64,000 bases of DNA from Achatina immaculata (Eukaryota > Mollusca > Gastropoda > Stylommatophora > Achatinidae), in NCBI GenBank assembly GCA_009760885.1, contig CM019709.1, positions 34,496,126 to 34,560,125 of the forward strand, in the 5' to 3' direction. The notes below the pieces were generated by a model, which was given only the letters and a program-made list of their open reading frames with translations, searched no databases and had not been told where the DNA came from. Of this stretch, positions 1 through 8,990 are shown in pieces. Within the stretch, counting starts at the first letter, position 1; each line of letters opens with the position of its first letter. Position numbers and translations under genes: made by a program.

Positions 1-404
1 GTCACGCTCCACAAGGTCGCAAAGAAGTTCAGAACTGGGGGTGGGGGATACCTGTCACAGCTTGTGAACATGATCGCCTTTTTTCAGCTTTTGTGTGTGT
101 GTGTGACTGTGTGTGTGCGTGTGGATGTGTGTGTGTACTAGGCCACGGAAGAAAGCAGTTAAGCAAAAGATGTGAATTATGATTTGTGACAGCCTCATAT
201 TCTCAATTCAGTTGTATTTATCTTTTCCCAGGCTGTCAGTCGCTCGTCTCACGAGCATCGGTGTCCAGCTGTGCTTTTTTTATGTTCACCGCTGATCTTG
301 GCTGGTAATAGAGCTTAAGCTCTTTATATGAGTATTTTTAACTCTATTTCTACTACCAGCTATTTAACTCTTTCACTCTTGAACTAATTTCCCATCCTCT
401 ACCG

Positions 405-460
405 CAGTGTTTCCCAAAGTGGGCGTTAACGCCCCCTGTGGGTACTGGAAAGGACCAGGG
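405..460 (+). mobile_element. hAT-like terminal sequence (fragment)
   Basis: CAGTGTTTCCCAAAGTGGGC at 405, followed by a GTTAACGCCCCCTGTGGG stretch, resembles the termini of non-autonomous hAT elements (CAGNG-TTCCCAAA). No partner terminus or 8-bp duplication is visible because the family A fragment begins at 501. Call is by resemblance only. Confidence 0.3.
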
Positions 461-500
461 AAGAGGTGAAGGAAAAAAGGGGTCAGTAAGGGGTGGGGGG

Positions 501-917
501 CAGTCATTTGTGGAACCTTGCCTCCCTAACAGCTCTCCTTTAGGGATCTCGGTTGTAAGCAAGAAGCCCTGCTGCTGATGCGTCAATTCGCAGATCATCA
601 ACGATGTCTAGCAGCCTTCTCCGTCTTGGTTTTCCCCTCTTTCTTTTTCCCATTATGTTTCCTTCCAAGACGGTCTTCTCTAGATTATCATGACGTTTAA
701 TGTGTCCAAAATATTTAAGTTTTCTCTCTTTAATCTTCTTTACTAGCTGGCCTTCTTCAATATTAAGTTCTTGTAGTATAGATATATTTGTTCTTTTTTG
801 TGTCCATGGTATTTGAAGAACTCTTCTGTAGCATTTACATTCAAAGGCATTTATGAGTTTCTCAGCTGTTTTGTTAAGTGTCCAGGTCACACAGGCATAT
901 GCTGGGATGGGAAAGAT
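501..917 (-). mobile_element. Family A RTE-like LINE, 3' fragment
   Basis: The minus strand encodes the C-terminal part of a LINE reverse transcriptase. It runs from the WTLNKTAEKLINAFECKCYRR block through the basic GKRKRGKPRRRR block to the end near AYNRDP. The 5' side stops abruptly at 917, which is normal truncation. The usual 3' end (GGGACATGCAAATGACTG) is present in decayed form at 501. It lacks the endonuclease and the catalytic reverse transcriptase core, so it is a dead fragment. It lies inside the TTAA-flanked element at 364-959. Confidence 0.85.
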
Positions 918-1111
918 TGTGCTAGTGGATGAAAATTAACTCAGGAGTGATAGGGTTAAACAGGCTGTTTTCAAACAAATAAACACATAAACTACGTCAA
1001 ACTAGTTTCATTCTTTGCTTCAGAGTTGGAAATGTTAAAATTACTGTTCGAACTATGCATATGTCTCTAATGTGTTGCTAATTAAATAATTTTTAAAAAT
1101 AGTTTGAATGT

Positions 1112-1425
1112 AAATCCGCGATGGTGTAGTGAATGGTGTACTCGCATGTCGATCAGAAAGTCCCTGATTCGATTCTCGAGCGCAATCTTTTTTTTTTTTC
1201 GGACCGACCAGCACCGGGGTCAAACCGGCCTTGAAAAAAATGGGGTTACAGGGGTTTCCCTAGGAAAACGAAAAACAGCCAGGACAGGCATTGGCTTCCC
1301 TAACTCAAGTGATGTTGTGGTTTAGAAATGTGAAGGTGCTAGCACTTCACACCTCTACCACATGTAAGTTCTGTGGGACATGGATTTTTAACATAGAATT
1401 GCTTCTTATCAATTCCCTGGTTTTA
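1112..1425 (+). mobile_element. tRNA-derived SINE (SINE-1), degenerate copy
   Basis: The head at 1117-1180 looks like a decayed tRNA: TGGTGTAGTGA resembles a pol III A box and GATTCGATTCT a B box. A T-run at 1189 is followed by CGGACCGACCAGCACC. The body ends in a segment (1310-1370) shared with the copies at 7.7 and 33.8 kb (GTGAAGGTGCTAGCACTTCA). Shared order of head, T-run, GACCGGCACC and tail between loci supports one SINE family. Confidence 0.6.
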
Positions 1426-1639
1426 GAAAAAAAAATGGCCGATGTTTTTACTATAAATTTTCTTTGTCATCTTGGGACTTTTGTTGAGTAGTGACAATGT
1501 TAAAAATTGGGTTAATATTCTCATTTATCACATTTTTCTTCAGTTTCTGATCAAAAGATATGGGTAATTTATCTTTTCTGATAGTTCTGTTCTTGATGTT
1601 CTTTACAAGCTCCATTCTTTGCTCGTTTCCAACATGAAA

Positions 1640-2100
1640 AGATGTTTTCTAACAAGAAATTGAGGTTTCCCCCAAAAAAATATGACGGTATCTAATAAGA
1701 AATGGAGATTATGAACAAGAAATGGAGGTTTTCTACAAGATATGACCGTATCTAATAGGAAACGGAGATTATGAACAAGAAATGGAGGTTTTCTACAAGA
1801 TATGACCGTATCTAATAGGAAATGGAGATTATGAACAAGAAATGGGTTGTTTTCTACAAGATATGACCGTATCTAATAGGAAATGGAGATTATGAACAAG
1901 AAATGGGTTGTTTTCTACAAGATATGACGGTATCTAATAGGAAGTGGAGATTATGAACAAGAAATGGGTAGTTTTCTACAAGATATGACGGTATCGAATA
2001 GGAAGTGGAGATTATGAACAAGAAATGGAGGTTTTCTACAAGATATGACGGTATCTAATAGGAAGTGGAGATTATGAACAAGAAGTGGCGGTTTCTAATG
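1640..2100. repeat. 60-61 bp minisatellite, about 7 units
   Basis: The string TATGAC(C/G)GTATC recurs at 1681, 1741, 1801, 1862, 1923, 1984 and 2044. Each unit also carries AAATGGAGATTATGAACAAG and GTTTTCTACAAGA. Units differ by a few substitutions and one 1-bp insertion. No coding role is visible. Confidence 0.95.
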
Positions 2101-2279
2101 GGTAGTCATTTTGAACATGTGTGACTTTGGGGGTAATCACACGAGAAAAAGGTATAAATCTGATAAATTTTTGATCTGTAAAACAAAACAGTGATAAACT
2201 GTGAATACATTCTTTTGGGGCATTCTGTGTATTTATTATGTCGAATGTGCAAAGTTCAATAATACTTTCCATATACTCT

Positions 2280-2294
2280 GTTTCTCTCTCTCTT

Positions 2295-2335
<41 letters not shown>

Positions 2336-2670
2336 CCAAGGCCCTTTGCTGACAGCCGTAGGATATCATGTTCTTCCATAACCCTCGGTCGCTTGTGCAT
2401 CTCAACAGGTTTGTCACGGAGGATTTACCGTGCCAGGATGTCAAACCATAAATCATCTTGTGTCTCTCTGTCTACCTCTGTCTCTTCTACCTTCGATCTT
2501 CCCTGTTGCTACTATGTGCTCTAGCCCTCCTCTCTTTCAAACATGCCCCACAAATTTAGGTTATCATTTTCTGATCTTCTTTATAAATTTGTTTCAGGAC
2601 TTCCTCGTTCGATTTTCTTGCTGTCCAAGGTATCTTCAAATTTCTTCTTAAGCTGCACATTTCAGCGGAC
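2280..2670 (-). mobile_element. Family D-like LINE C-terminal fragment with (GA)n tail
   Basis: The minus strand from 2670 to 2335 encodes a decayed reverse transcriptase C-terminus. Pieces read LESAEMCSLRRNLKIPWTAR, then SNEEVLKQ, then MIYGLTSWHGKSSVTNLLRC and DRGLWKNMISYGCQQRAL. This parallels the EMWFIRRMLRIPWTAK copies at 12.1, 14.9 and 38.7 kb. The 3' end runs directly into a (GA)n tract (read as TC at 2280-2333), which I interpret as its tail. Stops and frameshifts show it is dead. Confidence 0.65.
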
Positions 2671-3097
2671 TCCAGCTTACATGTAAATAGATTACATTAC
2701 ATTTACGCTACACACTTGTAAACATGAGCCGTTAGATATACAAGAAGAAATTCTACACCAAAGCAAGAAACACTTCATGCACCGTCCTTGTCAGTTTTTT
2801 AAATGGTGCGTGCTATATCGTCAGTTTGCTGAAATACTGCGCGCTATCTCTGGAGAGCTAGAATTAGTTATCTATATTTAATGAGGCGCATCTGCAGGTA
2901 CAGATGTTTCACGGTATGCGAGAGATTAGGATCTAATCTACGTCTTTCCGTTTTAGCGTAAGATTCTCACGCACAGACTCGCAATAAAGACGCTGTCTAG
3001 AAGGTGCATTTTTTTTTCTTTTTCCCGTAACTTATTTTGGTTACAAGAAAACTGAACGAGAAACGGGTTTCTCCGTGTCACATCATTGAAGCTTATA

Positions 3098-3745
3098 GTT
3101 CCCTTAATTTGTTCCACGCCACTGAAGGAAATACGTTCCTTAATCTGTTCCACGCCACTGAAGGAAATACTTTTCTTAATCTGTTCCACGCCACTGAAGT
3201 ATATCTTATATCTTATCTTATCTTACATCCTTCCCGTGCCGTTAAACGTCACGTAGGGCTCGCAAAGTAGTTCGCCAATTTTTCCTGTCTTCGGCGAGTC
3301 TTTCAACCTCATCAAGGGATTTTTATGCCTGTTAATTTGGCCTCTCTTAACAGTATCCTCTTCAGAGTTTCACACGGTCTGCCTCTTTTTCTTTGCCCTG
3401 TTGTGTTCCACTTGATAGCTTCACTGAAGTATATACTTTCCTTAATCTGTTCCATGCCACTGAGACATGTACTCTTCTTGATCCGTTCCGCGTCATTGAG
3501 GTATATACTTTCCTGATCTGTTTCAAGTCGTTATGGTGTATACATTTTTCGTGATCTGTTCCACGCTAATCAGGAATACACTTTTCTTGATCTGTTCCAC
3601 GTCACTGAGGTATATACTTCCCTTCATCTGTTCCACGTCACCGAATTATACACTTCCCTTGATCTGTTCCACGCCATTGAGCATATACTCTCTTTAATCT
3701 ATTCCACGTCATTGAAGCATATACTTTTCTTGAAATGTTTCACAG
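3098..3745. repeat. 36-40 bp minisatellite, interrupted by a LINE insertion
   Basis: Units of the type CTGTTCCACGCCACTGAAGG followed by ATACTTTCCTTAAT repeat across this interval. The block is interrupted at 3205-3421 by a family C fragment. Units right of the insertion are more diverged than the three on the left. Confidence 0.9.
3205..3421 (-). mobile_element. Family C LINE 3' fragment, (TAAGATA)n tail, 13-bp TSD
   Basis: The minus strand carries the last part of a reverse transcriptase frame (KEKEADRV, then LREAKLTGIKSLDEVERLAE, then RALRDV) followed by GGCACGGGAAGGATGTAAGA and a (TAAGATA)n tail at 3205-3228. CACTGAAGTATAT occurs at 3192-3204 and again at 3422-3434, a 13-bp duplication of the host satellite. 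This is target-primed insertion of a 5'-truncated copy. Related copies lie at 7.6 and 27.5 kb. Confidence 0.8.
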
Positions 3746-4010
3746 CACTAAGATCTGTCATTTCCGTACCCACTGCCGATGGCGGACATAACTCTCCACA
3801 GTTCTCTGTTCTGTGTTGCCTCTATGAGTTGTTCTGGTCTCCTCTTTCCATGCCATCTTCCCAATCCATCCAGGATTTTCTCTCTTATTCCACCTCGGGC
3901 TCTTTTTCCTATCTAACTTTCCTGATGCCATAACTTGTTCTTGTTTGCGTTTTCTCATGACAAATCCTATAAATACAGACTCTTTTTTACTGATTGTTGT
4001 CATTTTGAAT
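3725..4010 (-). mobile_element. LINE reverse transcriptase C-terminal fragment (family D-like)
   Basis: On the minus strand one reads SGKLDRK, then RARGGIREKILDGLGRWHGK, RRPEQLIEAT and RELWRVMSAIG. This is the basic, Trp-rich tail usual for RTE-like LINEs (G-R-x-RE-KxLDGLxxWxGR). Frameshifts separate the pieces. A (TC)n tract follows at 4013-4047 on the 5' side. Identification rests on resemblance to the copies at 14.3 and 38.8 kb. Confidence 0.55.
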
Positions 4011-4011
4011 T

Positions 4012-4049
<38 letters not shown>

Positions 4050-4094
4050 AACTTCTTCATTATTTGATTTTCTGATATTGAGATAAATAGTAAA

Positions 4095-5315
4095 TAAACA
4101 TTGCTACTGTCTTATGAATATTACGATGCCATATCAATTGGAGGTTACGAAGTACCAGAGATTAGATATACTGATGACACAGTATTACTGTCCACAACAC
4201 AAAAAGTAATGGAAACACTAATTACGTCAGTCCGGAAGAATAGTGAAGATCAAAACCTCTATCTTAATGCGAAGAAAACTAAATTGATGACAGCTGACAA
4301 AACAAAAAAAAAAAAGGCAGATGAAATATGTAACAGTGAGAGAAAGTTGGAAGAGGTGGAGAGTTTTGAATATCTTTAATCATTACTAACTAATAATGAA
4401 GATACAATGAGGGAAATTAAAGGGAGGACATATATCACTCTTCAAAAAGTAAAACAACTAAAGAAGCTGTGGAGAGAAACAGACAGTCATGTCCCTTGCG
4501 GAACTTTGCTTCCCTAACAGCACTCCTGTAGGCCTCTCGGTTGTAAGCAAAATGCCCTGCTGCTGATGCATCCATTTGCAGATCATCAATGATATCTTGA
4601 AACCATCTTCGCCTTGGTCTTCCTCTCTTTATTTTTCCCATTATGTACCATTCCAAGACGGTCGTCTCTAGATTATCATAACGTTTAATGTATCCAACAT
4701 ATTTAGGTTTTCTTTGTTTAATCCTCTTTACTAGCCAGCCTTCTTCAATATTAAGTTCTTGTAATATGGATATATTTGTTCCTTTTTGTGTCCGTGATAT
4801 TTGAATAACTCTTCTGTAACATTTACATTCAAAGGCATTTATGTGTTTCTCAGGAACAGACAGAACTACAAAAAGGGCATGCATCTTTCCTATCACAACA
4901 TATGCCCGTGAGACCTGGACACTTAACAAAACAGCTGAGAAACAAGTAAATGCTTTTGAATGTAAATGCTACAGAAAAGTCCTCCAAATATCATGGTCAC
5001 AAAAAAGAACAAATATATCCATACTACAGGAACTTAATATTGAAGAAGGCCGGCTAGGAAAGAAGATTAAAGAGAGAAAACTTCAATATTTTGGACACAT
5101 TAAACGTCATGATAATCTAGAGAAGACCGTCTTGGAAGGGTACATAATGGGGAAAAGAAAGAGAGGAAGACCAAGGCGAAGGCTGCAAGACATCGTTGAT
5201 GATCTGCGAATGGATGCATCAGCAGCAAGGTATCGTGTTTACAACCGAGAGGCCTACAGGAGAGCTATTAGGGAGGCAAAGTTCCGCAAGGGACAAACAA
5301 ATGACTGACTGTGTT
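4095..5315 (+). mobile_element. Family A RTE-like LINE, RT core to 3' end, split by nested copy
   Basis: The plus strand encodes the second half of a reverse transcriptase. The catalytic motif C reads RYTDDTVLL with the two Asp at 4173-4178. It continues through LNAKKTKLM to EVESFEYL, where a TAA replaces Gly. After 4486 the frame is broken by an inverted family A copy (4487-4854) and resumes at 4864 with the KTAEK block, ECKCYRK, GHIKRH and GKRKRGRPRRR, ending REAKFRKGQTND. The 3' end runs into TGACTGACTG. The fingers/palm part and the endonuclease are missing. Confidence 0.9.
4487..4854 (-). mobile_element. Nested family A copy inserted in inverted orientation
   Basis: This minus-strand fragment begins at KHINAFECKCYRRV and runs to REAKFRKGHD, ending GGGACATGA. 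It interrupts the plus-strand family A copy. AACAGACAG flanks it on both sides (4478-4486 and 4855-4863), matching one site in uninterrupted copies (AGCAGACAGAACTAC at 48.5 kb). That is a 9-bp target-site duplication. The two inverted copies create a local imperfect palindrome. Confidence 0.9.
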
Positions 5316-5379
5316 ATGCTTTTCTTGGAGTTGCTTCTGTAACTCCGACATTCGCCATTTGTGCCTATATTTTCTTTTA

Positions 5380-5571
5380 GCACTAAGATGGGCACCACTG
5401 GGGAACAGAAGTAAGGGTAGACCGGAGGTGGACATGGATAGGAACAGCAGAGAGGATGTTGAGGCGAACAAGGCTCACCTGGACAAGAGCGGAAAAAAGG
5501 CACAGGACAGGTTTTTGTGGAAAACCCTTGCAGAAGCCCCATGTGCCTTGGGCACTTGAGAGATAGAGACA

Positions 5572-5607
<36 letters not shown>

Positions 5608-5612
5608 TAAAG
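5380..5612 (+). mobile_element. Family B RTE-like LINE 3' fragment with (AG)n tail
   Basis: The plus strand encodes LRWAPLGNRSKGRPEVDMDR, a degenerate middle part, then KKAQDRFLWKTLAEAPCALG and a stop, followed by GGGCACTTGAGAGATAGAGA and (AG)n to 5612. The better copy at 24.1 kb reads LRWTPQGNRRTGRPKETWRR. It is truncated at its 5' end within the basic region. It lies just downstream of the family A 3' end. Confidence 0.8.
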
Positions 5613-5790
5613 GGAGAGACTGACTGATTGATTGGTCTTTATTTCCAAAGGGTTAAGAAGTGGGCACGCAGGCCTGTCTGACATTCTGCCCTTTATCATA
5701 CAACTTTCGCTCTGTTCCAGGCATCCTACACATATGCTGCTCATATAACCAACATAACTAACACTGGAAAGCTGAGAGACATAAAATAAA
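5613..5790 (-). mobile_element. L2-like LINE, 3' UTR tail fragment
   Basis: Minus-strand copy of the L2-like 3' end: AAAGGGCAGAATGTCAGACA, GGCCTGCGTGCCCA, AACCCTTTGGAAATAAAGAC. It matches the 3' end of the full L2-like unit at 40.9 kb and ends in a short CAATCAATCAGTC tail at 5613-5632. It is non-coding. Confidence 0.75.
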
Positions 5791-6650
5791 AATAAATTTG
5801 GGTGGCAGGGTAAATTTAAATGCAAAGTAGAAAGTAAGCGCTGCGTGTCCAAATTTCTGGTACTAAAATACGCTCCTCCGCTAAAACTGATTTACAACGC
5901 TAACAGCTTAAAGTCCAGAGTAACAGCCGGGACAAACATCTCACATTTGAAAGCCATACATCAGAGACAGACCTGACACACGCGCGGTACAAAACCTGGC
6001 TCCATTTTCTCTTCTACGCGTCCATTAAGCGCGGTTGTTTAAGACAAAAGCCAGGTCTTTACCTCAACCCCCCCCCCAACCCCAACCACTTTCACCTCAA
6101 CCATTTGACCCCCCCCCCCCCCCCGGACTCCAGCGCCCTGGCATTTGTGAAATTAAAACTTCAGTCACTGGGTTGGAAGTTGCTTCCAGGCACTGCTGGG
6201 ATGAGACAAAACATAGACACGGACGCGTACAGAATGTCCCGGGTAATTTATACGGGACCTTCCTGGCCGTCTGTTATACTCGCTAATTACAGTAAATACC
6301 GCGGAAACATTCCTTCTTCCAAACAGGAAACCTCAAACAAAACAAAAACCAAACGTCCTGAAAGTAAAGTCTTTAGAATATCCCCCATTTAATGGGTTAC
6401 CATGGAGACATTAGAAACGGCGCCAGCTGGGAAGGTCCTGATCTAGAAAGCGGGTTGCTGGGAAACGAAAATGATCGGGTACGTGAAGTGAATGTTCGAG
6501 AAGAGAAGTAAGAATGGAGACTTTCGAATTTAAAAAAAAACAAAACACAAGCCAAGGATTAAGACTGGGGGGTTAAGTGTCACTGGAGCAAATAGATTTG
6601 AAGTCGTTAATCAGTCGGGCCAGTGGTTCTCAACTTGTGGATATAGTGCC
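5791..6650. other. Mostly unclassified sequence
   Basis: No coding or repeat homology seen within this window. It contains C-runs at 6069 and 6111 that give proline-rich frames without other coding features. CAGTGGTTCTCAACTTGTGG at 6621 resembles a hAT terminus but has no visible partner. Any host exon here would need RNA or cross-species evidence. Confidence 0.5.
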
Positions 6651-6651
6651 A

Positions 6652-6652
<1 letters not shown>

Positions 6653-6700
<48 letters not shown>
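6653..6700. repeat. (GA)n microsatellite
   Basis: About 48 bp of near-perfect GA dinucleotide. The RERERERE peptide it would encode is an artefact. Confidence 0.95.
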
Positions 6701-6702
<2 letters not shown>

Positions 6703-6964
6703 GGAAATTATTCTTGAATTCTGCAAGTTCGACTTGATAAATAGTGTCCCAAAAGAATATATTCGCAGTTGCGCACCATTTGTTTTACAGATTTATACCC
6801 TTTTTTTTTTCTCGTGTTACCCTCTCGAAGTCACAAATGTTCAAAACGGCTTAGAAATGGCAACAGCGCATTGTCGATAACAACGTGCAAACACAGAACG
6901 AGGTGCAAACTGCATTGTTTGAAGTGGAATGTCTTCTCAGGTATTTACATATACTTGCCTGTCA

Positions 6965-7197
6965 TATCAAACGTCATGAGAATTTAGAGTAGACCCGTCT
7001 TGGAAGGATACATAACTGGGGTGGGGGGGGGGAGGAAAGAGAGGAAGAACAAGGCGAAGATGGCTGCAAAACATCGTTGATGATATGCGAGTGGACGCAT
7101 CAGCAGCAGGCCATCTTGCTTACAACCGAGAGGCCTACAGGAGAGATGTTAGGGAGGGCAAAGTTCCGCAAGGGACATGCAAATGACTGACTGACTG
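6965..7197 (+). mobile_element. Family A LINE 3' fragment
   Basis: Begins at AAACGTCATGAGAATTTAGA (the GHIKRHENLE region) and ends GGGACATGCAAATGACTGAC. A G-run at 7019-7032 is inserted or expanded between the GYIMG and RGR codons and breaks the frame. It is 5'-truncated, with the shortest class of family A boundary, also seen at 33.55 kb. Confidence 0.85.
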
Positions 7198-7377
7198 TCT
7201 CATGTCCTGAAATGTTCGTGGTTTTGTGGCCAACACAATATTCTTCAGAGCACTCCCGCAAGTTAAAATCCATGGGAGTTTAATCCGGACATGGAGATGG
7301 ATGCCCTACATATTCCCTCTTTGTCTTAACCACCACCCCCCCCCCCCGGGGAAAGTGACATCAAGCAAGTTTTTTTT

Positions 7378-7515
7378 TTTCAGATAAGTGTGGTGATGTG
7401 GTGGTATGATGGTTTGGTGATGTGGTGGTTTGATGATGTGGTGATATGGTGGTTTGGTGATGTGGTGGTATGGTGGTTTGGTGATGTGATGGTGTGATGA
7501 TGTGAAGGTGCATCA
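7378..7515. repeat. GTG-rich minisatellite
   Basis: Irregular GGTGATGTGGTGGTTTGAT units repeat through this stretch, next to a T-run at 7371 and a C-run at 7332. Confidence 0.85.
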
Positions 7516-7574
7516 TCCTGCTGAAAGTAACACTCTTCCAAATAATACTTTATAAATAATATTTTTAAAAAAGA

Positions 7575-7737
7575 GATCTATCACGTGAAACTGTAAAGAG
7601 GACATTGTTAAGAGAGGGCAAATTAATAGGCATAAAATCCCTTAATGAGGTTGAAAAGCTCGCCGAAAACAGGAAAACTTGGCGAACTACCACGCGAGCC
7701 CTATGTGACATCTGACGGCACGGGAAGGATGTAAGAT
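7575..7737 (+). mobile_element. Family C LINE 3' fragment
   Basis: Plus-strand equivalent of the 3.2 and 27.5 kb copies: ACATTGTTAAGAGAGGGCAA (LLREGKL), then IKSLNEVEKLAEN and RTTTRALCD, then GGCACGGGAAGGATGTAAGA. The (TAAGATA)n tail is reduced to one partial unit because the SINE-1 copy begins at once (7738). Confidence 0.7.
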
Positions 7738-8000
7738 GGTGCCGAGGTGGTATAGTGGTTATTACACTCGCCTGCTGGTCAGAAGCTCCTTGGTTCGACT
7801 TCGCTTTCGGGCTTAACTTTTTTTTTCGACCGGCACCCAGATCGACACAGTCTCAAAAAAAAAAAAAAAAATGGGCGCCCTAGTAAAACAAAGGCGGGGG
7901 GGGGGGGGTGTACAGACATCCGTACCCCAAATGCTGTAGTGGGCCTAGAAAAGTGAAGGCACTAACATTTCACATCCCTACTACTGGCAAATGCTAAAGT
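7738..8000 (+). mobile_element. tRNA-derived SINE (SINE-1), best copy
   Basis: The head GCCGAGGTGGTATAGTGGTT carries a good A box (TGGTATAGTGG), and GGTTCGACTTC is a B box 35-40 bp later, so the head derives from a tRNA. A T-run and CGACCGGCACCCAGATCGAC follow, then A- and G-runs. The tail segment GTGAAGGCACTAACATTTCA and CTACTGGCAAATGC is shared with 1.3 and 33.97 kb. It is directly joined to a family C 3' end on the left, consistent with 3'-end insertion preference or chance. Confidence 0.7.
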
Positions 8001-8002
8001 AG

Positions 8003-8004
8003 AC

Positions 8005-8039
<35 letters not shown>

Positions 8040-8515
8040 CCTTAAGTGCCCAATGCACATATGGTTTCCGCAAGAGTTTTCCACAAATGGCTGTCCTTTG
8101 TCTTTTTTCCCGCTCTTGCCCAGGTGAGCCCTCTATTGCTCAACATCCTTTCTGTTGTTCTTCTTCATGTCTCTTTTGGTCTGCCCTTACTTCTGTTCCC
8201 CTGTGGTGTCCATCTTAGTGCTATTTTTGGTACTGAGTTGTCAGTCATTTGGAGCACATGTCCCAACCATCGCCAGCGTCTTTCCTCAATAATTGTTGTC
8301 AGTGGTTTCATCTGCATTTCCGCTAATAAGATGTTATTTCTTATGGTGTTTGGCCAAAATATTTTTCTAACTCTTCGTAAACATTTAGTCTGGAAAGAAT
8401 TCAGCTTGTTTTCTATGGTTTTGGTGATTTTCCAGCAGTCACTTCCATAGAGTAGTACACTTAGAACATTACTCTTAAATATCATGATTTTCTTCCTCAT
8501 GCTTAGTGTGTGTGT
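8003..8515 (-). mobile_element. Family B RTE-like LINE, 3' part with (AG)n tail
   Basis: The minus strand encodes KSNVLSVLLYGSDCWKITKT, then FQTKCLRRVRKIFWPN, LLAEMQMKPLTTIIEERRWR, WLGHVLQMTD and IALRWTPQGNRSKGRPKET. A frameshift then leads into the KAKDSHLWKTL end. The 3' end is CACTTAAGGTTCAG plus (AG)n, read as TC at 8006-8036. YGSDCW and the RWxWLGH block are typical of the thumb/connection C-terminus of RTE-like elements. A (GT)n tract at 8504 marks the 5' break. Confidence 0.85.
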
Positions 8516-8734
8516 GTGTGTTTGTAGATACAACCATATGCATAGCTGAAATCTCATCTACACAGGGTATGGTGTACAGAAGGCAAACAGTGGGTGGGTC
8601 TAACCATAGTCAAAGAAGACAGGGACAGTGAATGAAGGGGACGATTTTACAAAGAACAACGGCTGGGACAGCTGAAATCATGTTTATGTACTACCACTAA
8701 ACACTAAACAGAAAACACGTGTACTGTACTGTGA

Positions 8735-8774
8735 TAGTGTGTGTGTGTGTGTGTGTGTGCGCGTGCGCGCGCAG
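8735..8774. repeat. (GT)n/(GC)n microsatellite
   Basis: GTGTGTGT passing into GCGTGCGCGCGC. It is alternating purine-pyrimidine sequence of the kind that can adopt Z-DNA. Confidence 0.85.
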
Positions 8775-8804
8775 CTAACTACTGAACTGAATATTCCTCA
8801 TATC

Positions 8805-8990
8805 CTTCAAGGGTGTCCAAACCATGTAGACCTGAAGCGTTAGACATGGCCAGAGGGCCCTAACAAGCTTGGGACAAAAGCTTTGGAGCTCCTATCAGGA
8901 TCTGGAGAGGACTGCGGGCTTTTGCCGTGTCGACAGGGATCAGTATCTGATGTGACCAACAACCTCGAACCCAGAAGAAGAAGAAGAATA
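8805..8990 (+). mobile_element. Repeat Q, 3' part, with (GAA)n end
   Basis: Shares with 13.78-14.0 kb the strings CAAACCATG(T/C)(A/G)GACCTGA, TCCTATCAGGATCTGGAGAG and GATGTGACCAACAACCTCGA, ending in (GAA)n at 8981. Coding potential is unclear. It may be the 3' UTR of a LINE or a SINE body. Confidence 0.7.

Larger units (their letters stand above)
364..959. mobile_element. piggyBac-like non-autonomous element (TTAA-flanked)
   Basis: TTAA stands at 364-367 and at 956-959. Just inside, 368-397 and the reverse complement of 927-955 form imperfect terminal inverted repeats of about 29 bp. The left begins CTCTTTCACTCTTGAACTAA and the right begins CCCTATCACTCCTGAGTTAA. A TTAA target duplication with termini starting CCCT/CTCT is typical of the piggyBac superfamily. 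No transposase is present. The interior holds a hAT-like terminus at 405 and a family A LINE fragment at 501-917, so it is a composite or a carrier. The superfamily call is inference from termini only. Confidence 0.5.

Noticed and set aside
7738..7805. Functional tRNA gene
   Set aside because: A and B boxes are present, but the head is followed by a SINE body shared with other loci, and the stems are imperfect.
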